Positions 16,990-25,125 of a DNA stretch of 53,486 bases are shown here, piece by piece (the first letter of the stretch is position 1; each line of letters starts with the position of its first letter). The stretch is from DATFHX01 sp035247945 (GTDB lineage Bacteria > Patescibacteriota > Saccharimonadia > Saccharimonadales > Saccharimonadaceae). The notes below the pieces were generated by a model. The model did no database searches, was not told the DNA's origin, and worked only from the letters and a program-made list of their open reading frames with translations. Position numbers and translations under genes: made by a program. The stretch is taken from contig DATFHX010000018.1 of the NCBI GenBank assembly GCA_035247945.1, forward strand, positions 1 to 53,486. The letters are read 5' to 3'.

Positions 16990-18393
16990 TCAATGAGAGA
17001 ATCGCACCAGAGTCCTGCACATCAAGAACAGTGAGCCGCCTAAAAATAGAGATACTATAGCCAGACGCATAAAGGGCGAGATGTCGTCGCCCGTCTTGGG
17101 GAGCGTGTCCGAACCCTGCCCATTCACTGTTGGCGAAGGAGCAATTGTAAGTGTAAAACTTTTTTGCGCCGTAGCGGGAATGCCACTCACAATACTCGCA
17201 GCAGTCACAGTAAACGTGAATGTTCCAGCCTCTAGCGGAGTACCCGTAATGGACCCGTCGGAATTGAGAGTCAGCCCCGGTGGAAGTGTCCCAGAGGTGA
17301 CGGTAGTAGTAGGCTGGGGACGTCCCGAGGTTGCAATGGATCCCATATAACCACTTCCCACCCCGCCATTAGCGAGTGCCGTCGTTACAATGGCGGGAAA
17401 TGTGTCTAGCGATATAACAGACACCGTATTTGAATTCTCATTTCCAACATATGCAATCTGACCGTCGGAGGAAATCCGCACCGGAGCTGGCTGTGGACCA
17501 ACAGCAATCGTAGCTGCAACCGTTCGAGCTGCCACATTAATGATGGACACAGTATTATCTAGCATGTTAGCCACATATGCTCGAGAACCGTCCGGAGTAA
17601 ATGCAATTTGATATGGCTGCGTCCCGACAGGAATAGTTGCGCTCACAGTATTAGTTGCTGTGTCAATCACTGTAACGTCGTTTGATCCATAGTTCGACGC
17701 ATAGATACTTTTACCGTCAGGACTCAATGTCACCGCACCCGTTCCGAGTCCTGTCGGTATTGTCGCTAATACAGTATTCGAGACCGTATCGATAACTTTA
17801 ACATTTCCTTGACTTGTAAGGGTGGAGCCTTGAATAGCAACATATGCCCGGTTTCCAGTTGGAGCTATAGTAATAAGTCGAGGGTGTGTACCGCCTGTGA
17901 TTGTCGTGATGGGGCTAAGGTTTGTCGCATTCAGCACACGGATAACATTTGCAGCAAAGTCCGAAGCGTATATTCGACTTCCGTCTGGAGATAACGCAAG
18001 ACCATACACGGAGCTGCCCGTAGCAACGGATAGACTCACCGTATTCGTTGCCGTACTTATGATCTTCAACTGGCCGTTAAAATGTCCAGTATAAAGACGC
18101 GCACCATCCGAGCTTAGCGCCATATCCATAACGCGGCTTGATCCAGTGTAAAACTTCGTAAGCATCGCGTTCGTCGATGTGTCGACAACTGAAACACTTC
18201 CCGTATCAGCTCCGATTGCACTACCGACATATAATCTGGAATTGTCCGCATTTAATACTTCAGCATATGGTCCCGTACCAACCGGAATTGTACTCGTGAC
18301 GGTATCTGCAAATACCACCTGAGGTGCTGTCAGTATTAGTACAGCCGCTACAATACCAGCTCGTATCGCTACCCCTCGTATGACTCTCAACAC
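16990..18393 (-). CDS. LPXTG-anchored YVTN beta-propeller surface protein
   Basis: A 467-residue exported protein. Residues 1-29 form a signal peptide (basic N-terminus, hydrophobic core, VFADT). Residues about 30-325 hold seven repeats of the YVTN beta-propeller type, with recurring (L)SPDGxxxYxxN and (V)IDTxTNTVxATIPVG units. Residues about 335-425 match a putative-Ig domain (PGLTLNSDGSITGTP). The C-terminus has LPKTG (DDIS), a TM helix and a short basic tail, a sortase signal. It is expected on the cell surface, where a propeller could bind host cells or glycans. The start is GTG 18393 with GAGAGG 8 nt upstream. No sortase gene is in this window. Confidence 0.88.
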   Translation of the reverse strand: MLRVIRGVAIRAGIVAAVLILTAPQVVFADTVTSTIPVGTGPYAEVLNADNSRLYVGSAIGADTGSVSVVDTSTNAMLTKFYTGSSRVMDMALSSDGARLYTGHFNGQLKIISTATNTVSLSVATGSSVYGLALSPDGSRIYASDFAANVIRVLNATNLSPITTITGGTHPRLITIAPTGNRAYVAIQGSTLTSQGNVKVIDTVSNTVLATIPTGLGTGAVTLSPDGKSIYASNYGSNDVTVIDTATNTVSATIPVGTQPYQIAFTPDGSRAYVANMLDNTVSIINVAARTVAATIAVGPQPAPVRISSDGQIAYVGNENSNTVSVISLDTFPAIVTTALANGGVGSGYMGSIATSGRPQPTTTVTSGTLPPGLTLNSDGSITGTPLEAGTFTFTVTAASIVSGIPATAQKSFTLTIAPSPTVNGQGSDTLPKTGDDISPFMRLAIVSLFLGGSLFLMCRTLVRFSH

Positions 18394-18603
18394 TTTATCA
18401 GCCTCTCAGACTTGGACACTATTATTTTTACTATATTAATTGAAGCACAAGTACAATGAATTGGGAAGTTCATAAAAGAATAATGCTCTTCTTCCTAATT
18501 AGTGACACTATATACACATACTATGTGTTGCTAATTATATATAATTATGGTTTAATTACAAAAGGTGGTTTTCACACCACATTCCTGTCATCCAAGGAGC
18601 ACT
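18394..18603. other. AT-rich intergenic region, divergent promoters
   Basis: Very AT-rich 210 nt between the propeller gene (minus) and the G+C-rich lyase cassette (plus). The plus side has TATATAATTAT near 18536-18546 as a likely -10, then a small leader hairpin (GGTG and CACC, about 18564-18578) and AAGGAG before ATG 18604. Confidence 0.45.
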
Positions 18604-19488
18604 ATGCGTGCTATGATCCCCATCCTCTACACACCCGCAACGAGAAAGCTCAGCGATCTCGTGCATCTCATGAACGGAGGTAACGACCAGGTCCGACGAC
18701 TCGCGATCTGCACAGAGGACTCGATTGGAGAAGACGAGGTAGGGCCGGCGATCGCCAACATCAAGGCGGCACTCAAGCAGCTCGACCCCGGCTCTCCCAC
18801 GGAGGTGTTCGTCCGACTGCGAGACCACGACGCCACGATGGAAGCGATTCTCGACCTCAAGAGGGTCGAACACCTGTCGGGCTTCATCATCCCCAAGGCC
18901 CACCCGACCGGATTCACCAAGTACGCCCACCCGATCACCCGCAAGAGCGAGAGGTTCAAGCTTCTGCCCATCGTCGAGCATCGGAGCACACCGGACAGCA
19001 CATTCCGGCGGCGCCTCCTCGAAACGTTCCTGGACTACCGGGGGCACATCGACTGCGTCAGGATCGGCGGCAACGACTTACTCGGTCACCAGGCCCTACG
19101 AAGGGCGGAGGGTGTCACGATCTACGACACCGTCGTCGGGGATCTCATCGCGAGCATCGTGAATGAGTTTCGCGGGATCGGCGAGTTCGAGGTAACAGCG
19201 CCCGTCGTGGAGAGCTTCGCGCCGTCGTACGACTTTCAGCTCAAGAAAGAGCTGAGGAGAAGCATCGCGAACGGCCTCTTCGGTCAAACCGTCATCCACC
19301 CACGCCATCTGGGTATCATCCTGGAAGCCTACAGGGTGGGGGCCGACGACTACACCTCGGCGAAGGAGATCCTCGGATCAACCAAGGCGGTCCTCGGAAA
19401 GGCGGGCCGCATGGACGAGAAGGCGACCCACTACCGGTGGGCGCTCCGAACCATGGCGCGAGCCGAGCTCTTCGGCTCGCAGATGTAG
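18604..19488 (+). CDS. HpcH/HpaI-CitE-like TIM-barrel C-C bond lyase (Ter type)
   Basis: About 294 residues. LYTPATRKLSDLV, the acidic metal site RLAICTEDSIGEDEV, FVRLRDHD, GFIIPKAH, DCVRIGGNDLLG, VTIYDTVVGDLIASIVN and TVIHPRHLGIILEAY match the C-C bond lyase family (the CitE-like proteins found in tellurite-resistance/stress ter gene clusters). These enzymes use a divalent metal and a CoA-like or phospho-substrate, and the precise reaction is unknown. The usual partners (ATP-grasp, PRTase, TerD) are absent here. G+C is far above the neighbours (41 of 60 bases at 18781-18840). The start has AAGGAG 4 nt upstream. A second ATG at 18613 is better spaced. A strong terminator follows. Confidence 0.82.
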   Translation: MRAMIPILYTPATRKLSDLVHLMNGGNDQVRRLAICTEDSIGEDEVGPAIANIKAALKQLDPGSPTEVFVRLRDHDATMEAILDLKRVEHLSGFIIPKAHPTGFTKYAHPITRKSERFKLLPIVEHRSTPDSTFRRRLLETFLDYRGHIDCVRIGGNDLLGHQALRRAEGVTIYDTVVGDLIASIVNEFRGIGEFEVTAPVVESFAPSYDFQLKKELRRSIANGLFGQTVIHPRHLGIILEAYRVGADDYTSAKEILGSTKAVLGKAGRMDEKATHYRWALRTMARAELFGSQM

Positions 19489-19500
19489 AAACAGGAATGT

Positions 19501-19527
19501 CGCCCTGCTCGATCCTCGAGCAGGGCG
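19501..19527 (+). terminator. Terminator of lyase cassette
   Basis: A perfect 12-bp GC-rich stem (CGCCCTGCTCGA and complement) with a 3-nt loop, followed by CACTTCTTTATT. Confidence 0.85.
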
Positions 19528-19549
19528 CACTTCTTTATTGAAATCATAA

Positions 19550-20719
19550 TTAGTTGTCTTGCGCAGTGAGGGAATGTCGTACGCCGAGAATTGACCGAGC
19601 ATGCTCGTCAACGATCGACTCGCTGATCTTACCTGCTTGGACAGCATTTACCACGCCATCTACGAGTGTATTAGGATCAATTTGCGAGGCCGAATCGCCA
19701 TGATCTAATACAAAGAGGAGAAGATCATTACCTGCATTAATAGCAGCAACAGCATTATCCACCGCATTTGCATATGCTGGATCTCCTGAGTTTTGCAGCA
19801 TAATCATGTCATCCGTAATAGTAAGTCCCTTGAACCCTAACGTGCTCCTTAGTACATCGTGCCATTTCTTCGACAGTGACGCGGGAGCTCCATCGACCGC
19901 GCTATAGCGAAGGTGACCAAACATAACGAGATCTACTCCCGCATCGATACCTGCTTTAAAAGGAATCATATCTTTTCGACTCCATTCATCATAGGTTATT
20001 TGGGTTGCTGGAATTGATGTATGGGAATCCGCTCCCGTCTCTCCGTGCCCTGGAAAGTGTTTTATCGTAGATAATGTTCGGCCTTTCGAGCTTGCGACAG
20101 CCTGGGCTACACGTTCCGCAGCTTGATTGGGTGTCGTTCCAAGTACACGCGGAAAAATAAATGAGGTGGGGTTGTCGGTGACATCTGCAATAATGCCAAA
20201 ATTAAGATTAAGTCCCACGCTTTTCACAAGATCCGAGCGTCGCTGAAACGCGTCTTTTGTGGCAGCCGGAGGAAGATCGGGGAGCGTAAGCGCTCCAGGA
20301 AAAGTATCTGTTGCAAGTCGCCGCACCGTATCACCCTCTTCATCTACTGCGAGTAGGGGAGGGAGGGCAGGATCAGTAATCATATCTGCGGTTATCTTTT
20401 GAAGCTGCTCAGTTGTATTTGGAATATTATCTCCCATAAAGATAAACCCACCAGGCTTATATGTAGTCATATAGGAGTGAAGTGCAGCCTGGTCAACGCC
20501 AGAACGATGGAAGATAAATAAGCTCGCAACCTTATCACGTAGCGACATAGCTTGTAACTTCTGGTCAACATAGGAAGGCTTTGCGACGGGCGGAGGCGTA
20601 GATGTGGAGATTGGTTTTTGTTCACTACTTGGTGCTTGAGGACGAAAAATCCACCACACGGTCAAAATTGTACCAATAAGTAAAATGAGTATACCGAGCA
20701 ACCAAAGCCGCTTTTGCAT
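19550..20719 (-). CDS. Membrane-anchored GH3 beta-N-acetylhexosaminidase (NagZ-like)
   Basis: A 389-residue glycoside hydrolase family 3 protein. An N-terminal signal anchor (about residues 5-26) leads to a Pro/Ser linker and a TIM barrel with AVDEEGDTVRRL, KHFPGHGETGADSHTSIP (the His/Asp general-acid loop) and the nucleophile Asp in LTITDDMIM. GH3 enzymes of this type remove terminal beta-GlcNAc from muropeptides or chitin-like glycans. The anchor places the domain outside the membrane, so it may act on the cell's own wall or on host wall fragments. The start is ATG 20719, with TATACT (20731-20726, minus) ending 6 nt before it. An upstream in-frame codon at 20743 is excluded by the promoter. 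Confidence 0.88.
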   Translation of the reverse strand: MQKRLWLLGILILLIGTILTVWWIFRPQAPSSEQKPISTSTPPPVAKPSYVDQKLQAMSLRDKVASLFIFHRSGVDQAALHSYMTTYKPGGFIFMGDNIPNTTEQLQKITADMITDPALPPLLAVDEEGDTVRRLATDTFPGALTLPDLPPAATKDAFQRRSDLVKSVGLNLNFGIIADVTDNPTSFIFPRVLGTTPNQAAERVAQAVASSKGRTLSTIKHFPGHGETGADSHTSIPATQITYDEWSRKDMIPFKAGIDAGVDLVMFGHLRYSAVDGAPASLSKKWHDVLRSTLGFKGLTITDDMIMLQNSGDPAYANAVDNAVAAINAGNDLLLFVLDHGDSASQIDPNTLVDGVVNAVQAGKISESIVDEHARSILGVRHSLTAQDN

Positions 20720-20860
20720 ATCTATAGTATACTCCAAAAACAAATGCTTATCCGCCTCACCTGCTAGGTGTGGGTCTATCCTTATTCACGCACCAAAAAG
20801 AGCACTTTGCTATAATAGGGGAGACTCTGCAATCATGCGACTGATTGGATGTGAGCACGA

Positions 20861-21118
20861 ATGGCAACTTCGCGGGATGATTTCATCTCCGGAAGAGTCA
20901 AGAGTGAGACGATCGAAGCTTCAGCCCAGGTACTGCGCGAGCGCGTCGAAGCAGCGATCGAAAGGGCGAGCCTCGAAAACCGGCAGCAGGTACACGTCCT
21001 TCTCAACGCAACCGACCTCCCCGCGGCAATCGAAAAGGTGATCGCCGAGTACCAGGGGGCAGGCTGGACAGTCACACAAACCGGTGATTACCGCGAGAAG
21101 AACATGACACTGAGCTAG
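20861..21118 (+). CDS. Small G+C-rich hypothetical protein (85 aa)
   Basis: An 85-residue soluble protein, predicted helix (about 12-45, VKSETIEASAQVLRERVEAA) then beta/alpha with the ending AEYQGAGWTVTQTGDYREKN. The pattern of a helix, a ligand-like loop and GWxV resembles small phage-type proteins, but no family is recognised. In-frame TGA at 20852-20854 fixes the start at or after 20861. There is no strong Shine-Dalgarno, and a TATAAT lies at 20811-20816. It is G+C-rich compared with flanking genes and is closed by a perfect hairpin terminator, as in other cassettes of this window. Confidence 0.6.
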   Translation: MATSRDDFISGRVKSETIEASAQVLRERVEAAIERASLENRQQVHVLLNATDLPAAIEKVIAEYQGAGWTVTQTGDYREKNMTLS

Positions 21119-21127
21119 ACCGGCCGA

Positions 21128-21163
21128 AGTCGACAGCTTCCATCGTTCTGGAAGCTGTCGACT
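21128..21163 (+). terminator. Terminator of 85-aa cassette
   Basis: A perfect 15-bp stem (AGTCGACAGCTTCCA and complement) with a 6-nt loop, then ATTTTTATT. Confidence 0.88.
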
Positions 21164-21179
21164 ATTTTTATTAGTTTCA

Positions 21180-21188
21180 TGATACTAT
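21180..21188 (+). promoter_or_regulatory. Extended -10, leaderless membrane-protein gene
   Basis: TGATACTAT (TGA plus TACTAT) ends 6 nt before ATG 21195. Confidence 0.55.
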
Positions 21189-21194
21189 CACTAC

Positions 21195-21866
21195 ATGGAA
21201 CAGATCATCTACTTCTTAAACTCCAATTTCTTTGTCGCGCTTGTCACGTTCGTCGTTGGTGTAGCAGCGTATGTCCTTTATCGAATTCAAAAAAGAGATG
21301 GGAAGCGAGAAATTGCCAATATTATTCTCCTTGAAATTCAGAGTGCCGAACGCAAGTTAAAGCTTATTAGAAAAAGTCTCAACGAAGATCCGGCAACACT
21401 CCCAAACGACCTTCGCCTTCTTCCCATAGAAAGCTGGAGCGCAAATAATTATCTTTTTATTCGTGATTTCGACAGAGATGCCTGGGACGCTATCGCCGAC
21501 TTCTACGCGAAGTGCCAACTCATCGATGAGACCATTAGATTTAACAACGCATCTTTTTGGAATGATGTAGAGCAAATACGATCCAATAAACAACGGATTC
21601 TCGCCGACTTCGCGCATAGTACAACTATAAAATTAGATGACGCAGCCGCTCAGGATGCAGACGACTCCGAAATTCTCGCAGAATTTAGCGATCTTAGCGA
21701 ACGGTTTGATCAACTTTACATGAGCAAGCAGGGTCGTTTCGCATATGCACCCAATAAAGCAGTTAACGACGCCAAAGCCTACATTGACCAGGTCGATCGA
21801 CGCATCTCTCAATCTTCCGTAGGTATTAAGCTCAAGAAGCTCGCTCATATCAAACCAAAGATCTAG
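21195..21866 (+). CDS. Membrane-anchored helical protein, unknown function
   Basis: A 223-residue protein with one N-terminal TM segment (about 10-30, FFVALVTFVVGVAAYVLYRI) and a long cytoplasmic helical domain rich in charged residues (KRDGKREIANIILLEIQSAERKLKLI). This resembles many uncharacterised single-TM proteins with a predicted coiled coil. It lies 12 nt upstream of the HIT gene and is probably co-transcribed with it. No family assigned. Confidence 0.7.
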   Translation: MEQIIYFLNSNFFVALVTFVVGVAAYVLYRIQKRDGKREIANIILLEIQSAERKLKLIRKSLNEDPATLPNDLRLLPIESWSANNYLFIRDFDRDAWDAIADFYAKCQLIDETIRFNNASFWNDVEQIRSNKQRILADFAHSTTIKLDDAAAQDADDSEILAEFSDLSERFDQLYMSKQGRFAYAPNKAVNDAKAYIDQVDRRISQSSVGIKLKKLAHIKPKI

Positions 21867-21878
21867 AGATATCCACAC

Positions 21879-22349
21879 ATGATTTCACACGAACCAAGTA
21901 CATATCTCTGTCCATTTTGTGACTGGCTTAACGGGAATGAGACCGAATACAAACAAGATACTGACATCGTCTTCCAAGACGAAACCGTCACCGCATTTGT
22001 CGCACCTAAATGGTGGGTTAATAACCCTGGTCACATTATCATCATTCCAAATCAACATTTTGAAAATCTTTATTCTATTCCAGATGATATCCTTACTGCC
22101 GTATACCGGACCGTCAAGAAAATAGCAGTAGCAATGCGCCAAACGTACGACTGCACAGGCATATCAACGAGGCAACATAATGAGCCAGATGGAAATCAGA
22201 GTGTTTGGCATCTTCATGTTCATGTCTTTCCGCGGTACAAGAATGACAAACTCTATCAGAATCATGACAACAAAAGCAACGCAACTCCAGAAGATCGACG
22301 TAAGTATGTAGATCTTCTAAAGCCGAAGCTGCAAGAAAAAATACAGTAA
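21879..22349 (+). CDS. HIT-family nucleotide hydrolase/transferase
   Basis: A 156-residue histidine-triad protein. The catalytic HxHxHxx motif appears as HLHVHVFPRY near residue 112, with the upstream GHIIIIPNQHFENL strand typical of the family. An N-terminal CPFCDW motif (CxxC) suggests a zinc site as in Hnt/Fhit-like proteins. HIT enzymes hydrolyse nucleoside phosphoramidates or dinucleoside polyphosphates. No clear Shine-Dalgarno sequence is present. It probably follows the membrane protein in one transcript, which ends at a hairpin overlapping the stop. Confidence 0.88.
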   Translation: MISHEPSTYLCPFCDWLNGNETEYKQDTDIVFQDETVTAFVAPKWWVNNPGHIIIIPNQHFENLYSIPDDILTAVYRTVKKIAVAMRQTYDCTGISTRQHNEPDGNQSVWHLHVHVFPRYKNDKLYQNHDNKSNATPEDRRKYVDLLKPKLQEKIQ

Positions 22350-22377
22350 AATTGCCCCACCGTTGGGAACAATTTTT
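22348..22377 (+). terminator. Terminator after HIT gene
   Basis: AAAATTG, an inner CCC/GGG pairing and CAATTTTT form a hairpin directly after the stop. Confidence 0.65.
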
Positions 22378-22490
22378 AAACGTTTCACATCTGTTAATGC
22401 CCGGATTTCACTGCTCCTACCTATAAAGACATTAGATGGGAGGGATTGGGTCGATAGTAAAGACCCTACCTAAGCAGCTGCCCATATCTA

Positions 22491-23177
22491 CTACTCTTTG
22501 TATTTTTTCCTTAACGCGAGATGACCATTGTTCGCCTTCGCATCCAGATACCGTTCGTTATACTCATTTCTTTCTGTTACAAGCGAAATTGTTTCATTCA
22601 CCGTGATGCCAAGCGTTCGTAGCGAAAAGAGTTTATCTGGATTATTACTCAAAAGACGAATTGAACGAACACCGAGCTCATTCAAAATATACGCAGCAGC
22701 ATCATAGGTACGTTCATCATCGCCAAAGCCAAGTGCTCGATTTGCTGCAAACGTATCGAGCCCTTCTTCCTGGAGCTGATACGCCGCAATCTTATTTACA
22801 ATGCCAATACCACGACCTTCGTGGCCCTTCATGTAAATAATCACCCCGCGGCCTTCCACTGCGATCTGACGCATTGCTTGGTGGAGTTGTTGACCGCAAT
22901 CACATCGCAGCGATCCAAAGACATCTCCCGTTAAGCATTCAGAATGTACTCGCACAAGAATATCCTCAGAAGCAACATCACCGAGCGTGAGCGCTACGTG
23001 TTCTTGGCCATCAACGCGCCATGCGCGGATAAGGAAATTACCTTCTGGCGTAGGGAGTTTTGCCGGCCCCGAAGCGTTACTCAAATGGCGGGTTATACTG
23101 CTGGGATCTATACTCATCTGTTTTTCTATCCTTTTTAATAGTAGCCGTACTAAGTCTGGATCTATATAATTATCCAC
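22491..23177 (-). CDS. ribA: GTP cyclohydrolase II
   Basis: A 228-residue enzyme that opens the imidazole ring of GTP, the first step of riboflavin synthesis. It has the zinc site CLTGDVFGSLRCDCG (three Cys), the catalytic loop YMKGHEGRGIGIVNK, and the conserved ANRALGFGDDERTYDAAAYIL and LLSNNPDKL segments. No other rib gene is in the window, so it may feed a salvage or a different GTP-derived product. Initiation is at GTG 23177. TATAGT (23188-23183, minus) ends 5 nt before it and no Shine-Dalgarno is present. Confidence 0.9.
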   Translation of the reverse strand: MDNYIDPDLVRLLLKRIEKQMSIDPSSITRHLSNASGPAKLPTPEGNFLIRAWRVDGQEHVALTLGDVASEDILVRVHSECLTGDVFGSLRCDCGQQLHQAMRQIAVEGRGVIIYMKGHEGRGIGIVNKIAAYQLQEEGLDTFAANRALGFGDDERTYDAAAYILNELGVRSIRLLSNNPDKLFSLRTLGITVNETISLVTERNEYNERYLDAKANNGHLALRKKYKE

Positions 23178-23293
23178 TTGCTACTATACGCACGGCACGC
23201 AGGAAAAGGCAATTATCCCATAAGATGCTAGATATTCACTTGTGTATGGTATACTTTCGAATGTCCCTGTAGCTCCAAACGATGGAGGAATTA

Positions 23294-23875
23294 ATGCGAA
23301 TCAGCTGTCCTGGATTCGCCCGTGTCCGCGATGCAGACGGCAAATATGCCATTCTGCTCAACGAAGGACTCTATAGGCGAGGCTTCGGGAGGATCCTTTC
23401 GCCTATCGGCGGGGCGCTCGAATTCTACCCCAGCGCTCGTCTCGCAGAGACATTCGGCGCAAGCCACTTCGAACAGGGAAATGACCTTCGCTTCCGCGTT
23501 GACGATACGCGCGTCAATGACGTTGTCGCTTGGTTCCTCAGGCGGTCCGACCGTGAGACATCCTCACTTCGCGAATTCCGCGAGGAGCTCGTCGATGTCG
23601 GCGTCCTGAAGCCATCACACATGAAGGGCATTCAGGAGAGGTTCGTGCGCTATATCCGGTACGACACAGTAACTCGTCGTAACGTTCCGGAAAAGGAGAC
23701 CGCCTATCTCATCGAAGTGTTCGACGTGACGATCTCCGAGGCGGCGCTCGAAACACTTCACGAGGCGGCCGCATATACCGATCCCTATGTCTACTTCGCC
23801 CGCGAGGATGAGATCCGACGCGGCGCGATGGACGATGGCACAGTGATCGGGGAGATCACCCAGAAGATGCTCTAG
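23294..23875 (+). CDS. SMODS-associated NUDIX-like protein
   Basis: A 193-residue soluble protein. KYAILLNEGLYRRGFGRILSP, then GGALEF, NDLRFRVDDTRVNDVVAWFL and the Nudix-like helix SLREFREELVDVGVL match the layout of the SMODS-associated NUDIX (Sa_NUDIX) group, where a long insert separates the G and REFxEEL parts of the box. Those proteins are usually linked to cyclic-nucleotide antiphage signalling, but no cyclase or effector is nearby here, so any defence role is speculative. ATG 23294 is 5 nt after GGAGG. The gene is G+C-rich, alone and followed by a terminator. Confidence 0.55.
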   Translation: MRISCPGFARVRDADGKYAILLNEGLYRRGFGRILSPIGGALEFYPSARLAETFGASHFEQGNDLRFRVDDTRVNDVVAWFLRRSDRETSSLREFREELVDVGVLKPSHMKGIQERFVRYIRYDTVTRRNVPEKETAYLIEVFDVTISEAALETLHEAAAYTDPYVYFAREDEIRRGAMDDGTVIGEITQKML

Positions 23876-23895
23876 CTCGCCAGCAGCAGACAGGG

Positions 23896-23928
23896 ATGCC
23901 CGTTTCCGCTTCATGTGGGAACGGGCAT
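23896..23928 (+). terminator. Terminator of NUDIX-like cassette
   Basis: ATGCCCGTTtCC pairs with GGgAACGGGCAT (one G-T pair) around a 9-nt loop, followed by TTCATT. Confidence 0.8.
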
Positions 23929-23947
23929 TTCATTCTCCTTGCTCCAT

Positions 23948-24982
23948 TTACATTATTGCCTGTCTTAGTAATTTTGCTACAAGATCAGCATAGGGAAGAC
24001 CACTCGCTTCCCACAGCTTTGGATACATACTTATATTTGTAAATCCTGGCATTGTGTTGATTTCGTTGATATAGATTTCACCCTGACTGTCTAAAAAGAA
24101 GTCGACCCGTGCCAACCCTTGGCACTGCAAAACGTCGTAAGCTTGCCTAGCCAGCGCACGAACACGACTAGCCACTTCCGGGTCAATAGTGGCCGGAATA
24201 ACCGCTTGGGATGTTGAGGAGCTATCATATTTCGATTCGTAGGTATAAAACTCACGGTCCGGAATGATCTCACCGACAACGCTCACATCGGGATTATCCG
24301 CCGCACCTAGCACCGCAACCTCAAGCTCACGTGGCTTTTCAATTGCCGACTCAATAAGAACTCGTGTATCGTATTTCGTAGCTTCTTTAAATGCAGAAGT
24401 AAATGTTTCTTGATCCGTTGCCTTTCCAACACCGACCGAAGATCCCTGACGAGCGGGCTTTAAGAATAGAACCGTTCCAAGTCGCGCCGTGAGTTCGTCA
24501 AAGTGAGGGAGTGGTCCATTAGAAGAAAATACCTCACCGCGCACGACAGGAAGGCCAGCTCCTTGAAGTAGCTGCTTTGCAAGAGGCTTATCCATACAGA
24601 GAAGCGAGCTTGTCATGTCACATCCAACAATAGGAAAATGCATAAGTCGAGCGAGCCCCTGAACAGTACCGTCCTCACCATTTTGACCATGTAGAACTGG
24701 GAATACAACATCGACAGATGATTCAACTCCACCAATAGACACGGTAGACAGTCCAGGTAAGAGTTGAATAGGGGTAGACCGTTCCACATCCCGATCTATG
24801 CTCGTAACATGCCACCATCTTCCAGATCGATCTATATATCCAAGCAGTACATGAAGCATATTACGATCAAGTGCTTCGAAGATATTCTTAGCTGAGGCAA
24901 TGGAAACATCATGCTCTGAGGATTCACCGCCAAATAGCAGAAGAATCGTTTTCTTTTTTGAAAGGGAAGATTTTGTCGTCAT
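23948..24982 (-). CDS. ddl: D-alanine--D-alanine ligase
   Basis: A 344-residue ATP-grasp ligase that makes the D-Ala-D-Ala end of peptidoglycan stem peptides. The N-terminus LLFGGESSEHDVSIASA, the central FLKPARQGSSVGVGKA, the acidic pair in LARVDFFLDSQGEIYINEINTMPG and the ending TNISMYPKLW are diagnostic. The Ser/omega-loop layout fits a D-Ala rather than a D-lactate ligase, though this is not proven. The start is ATG 24982. TGGTATGCT (24997-24989, minus) ends 6 nt before it, a leaderless arrangement. Confidence 0.94.
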   Translation of the reverse strand: MTTKSSLSKKKTILLLFGGESSEHDVSIASAKNIFEALDRNMLHVLLGYIDRSGRWWHVTSIDRDVERSTPIQLLPGLSTVSIGGVESSVDVVFPVLHGQNGEDGTVQGLARLMHFPIVGCDMTSSLLCMDKPLAKQLLQGAGLPVVRGEVFSSNGPLPHFDELTARLGTVLFLKPARQGSSVGVGKATDQETFTSAFKEATKYDTRVLIESAIEKPRELEVAVLGAADNPDVSVVGEIIPDREFYTYESKYDSSSTSQAVIPATIDPEVASRVRALARQAYDVLQCQGLARVDFFLDSQGEIYINEINTMPGFTNISMYPKLWEASGLPYADLVAKLLRQAIM

Positions 24983-25111
24983 ATCTTAAGCATACCAATC
25001 GGCTAGCGCATAGACAAAAGTACGCGGAGTGGTGATTTACGTCACACCTTCCAAACCTCTTTAGATACAATATCGTCCAGTTCTATTAGACATCTATGAT
25101 TTTTTAAGTGT

Positions 25112-25117
25112 TATAAT
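25112..25117 (+). promoter_or_regulatory. -10 box TATAAT, leaderless trmB-like gene
   Basis: TATAAT ends 8 nt before ATG 25126. ATG 25121 is followed immediately by a stop. Confidence 0.6.
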
Positions 25118-25125
25118 CATATGAA

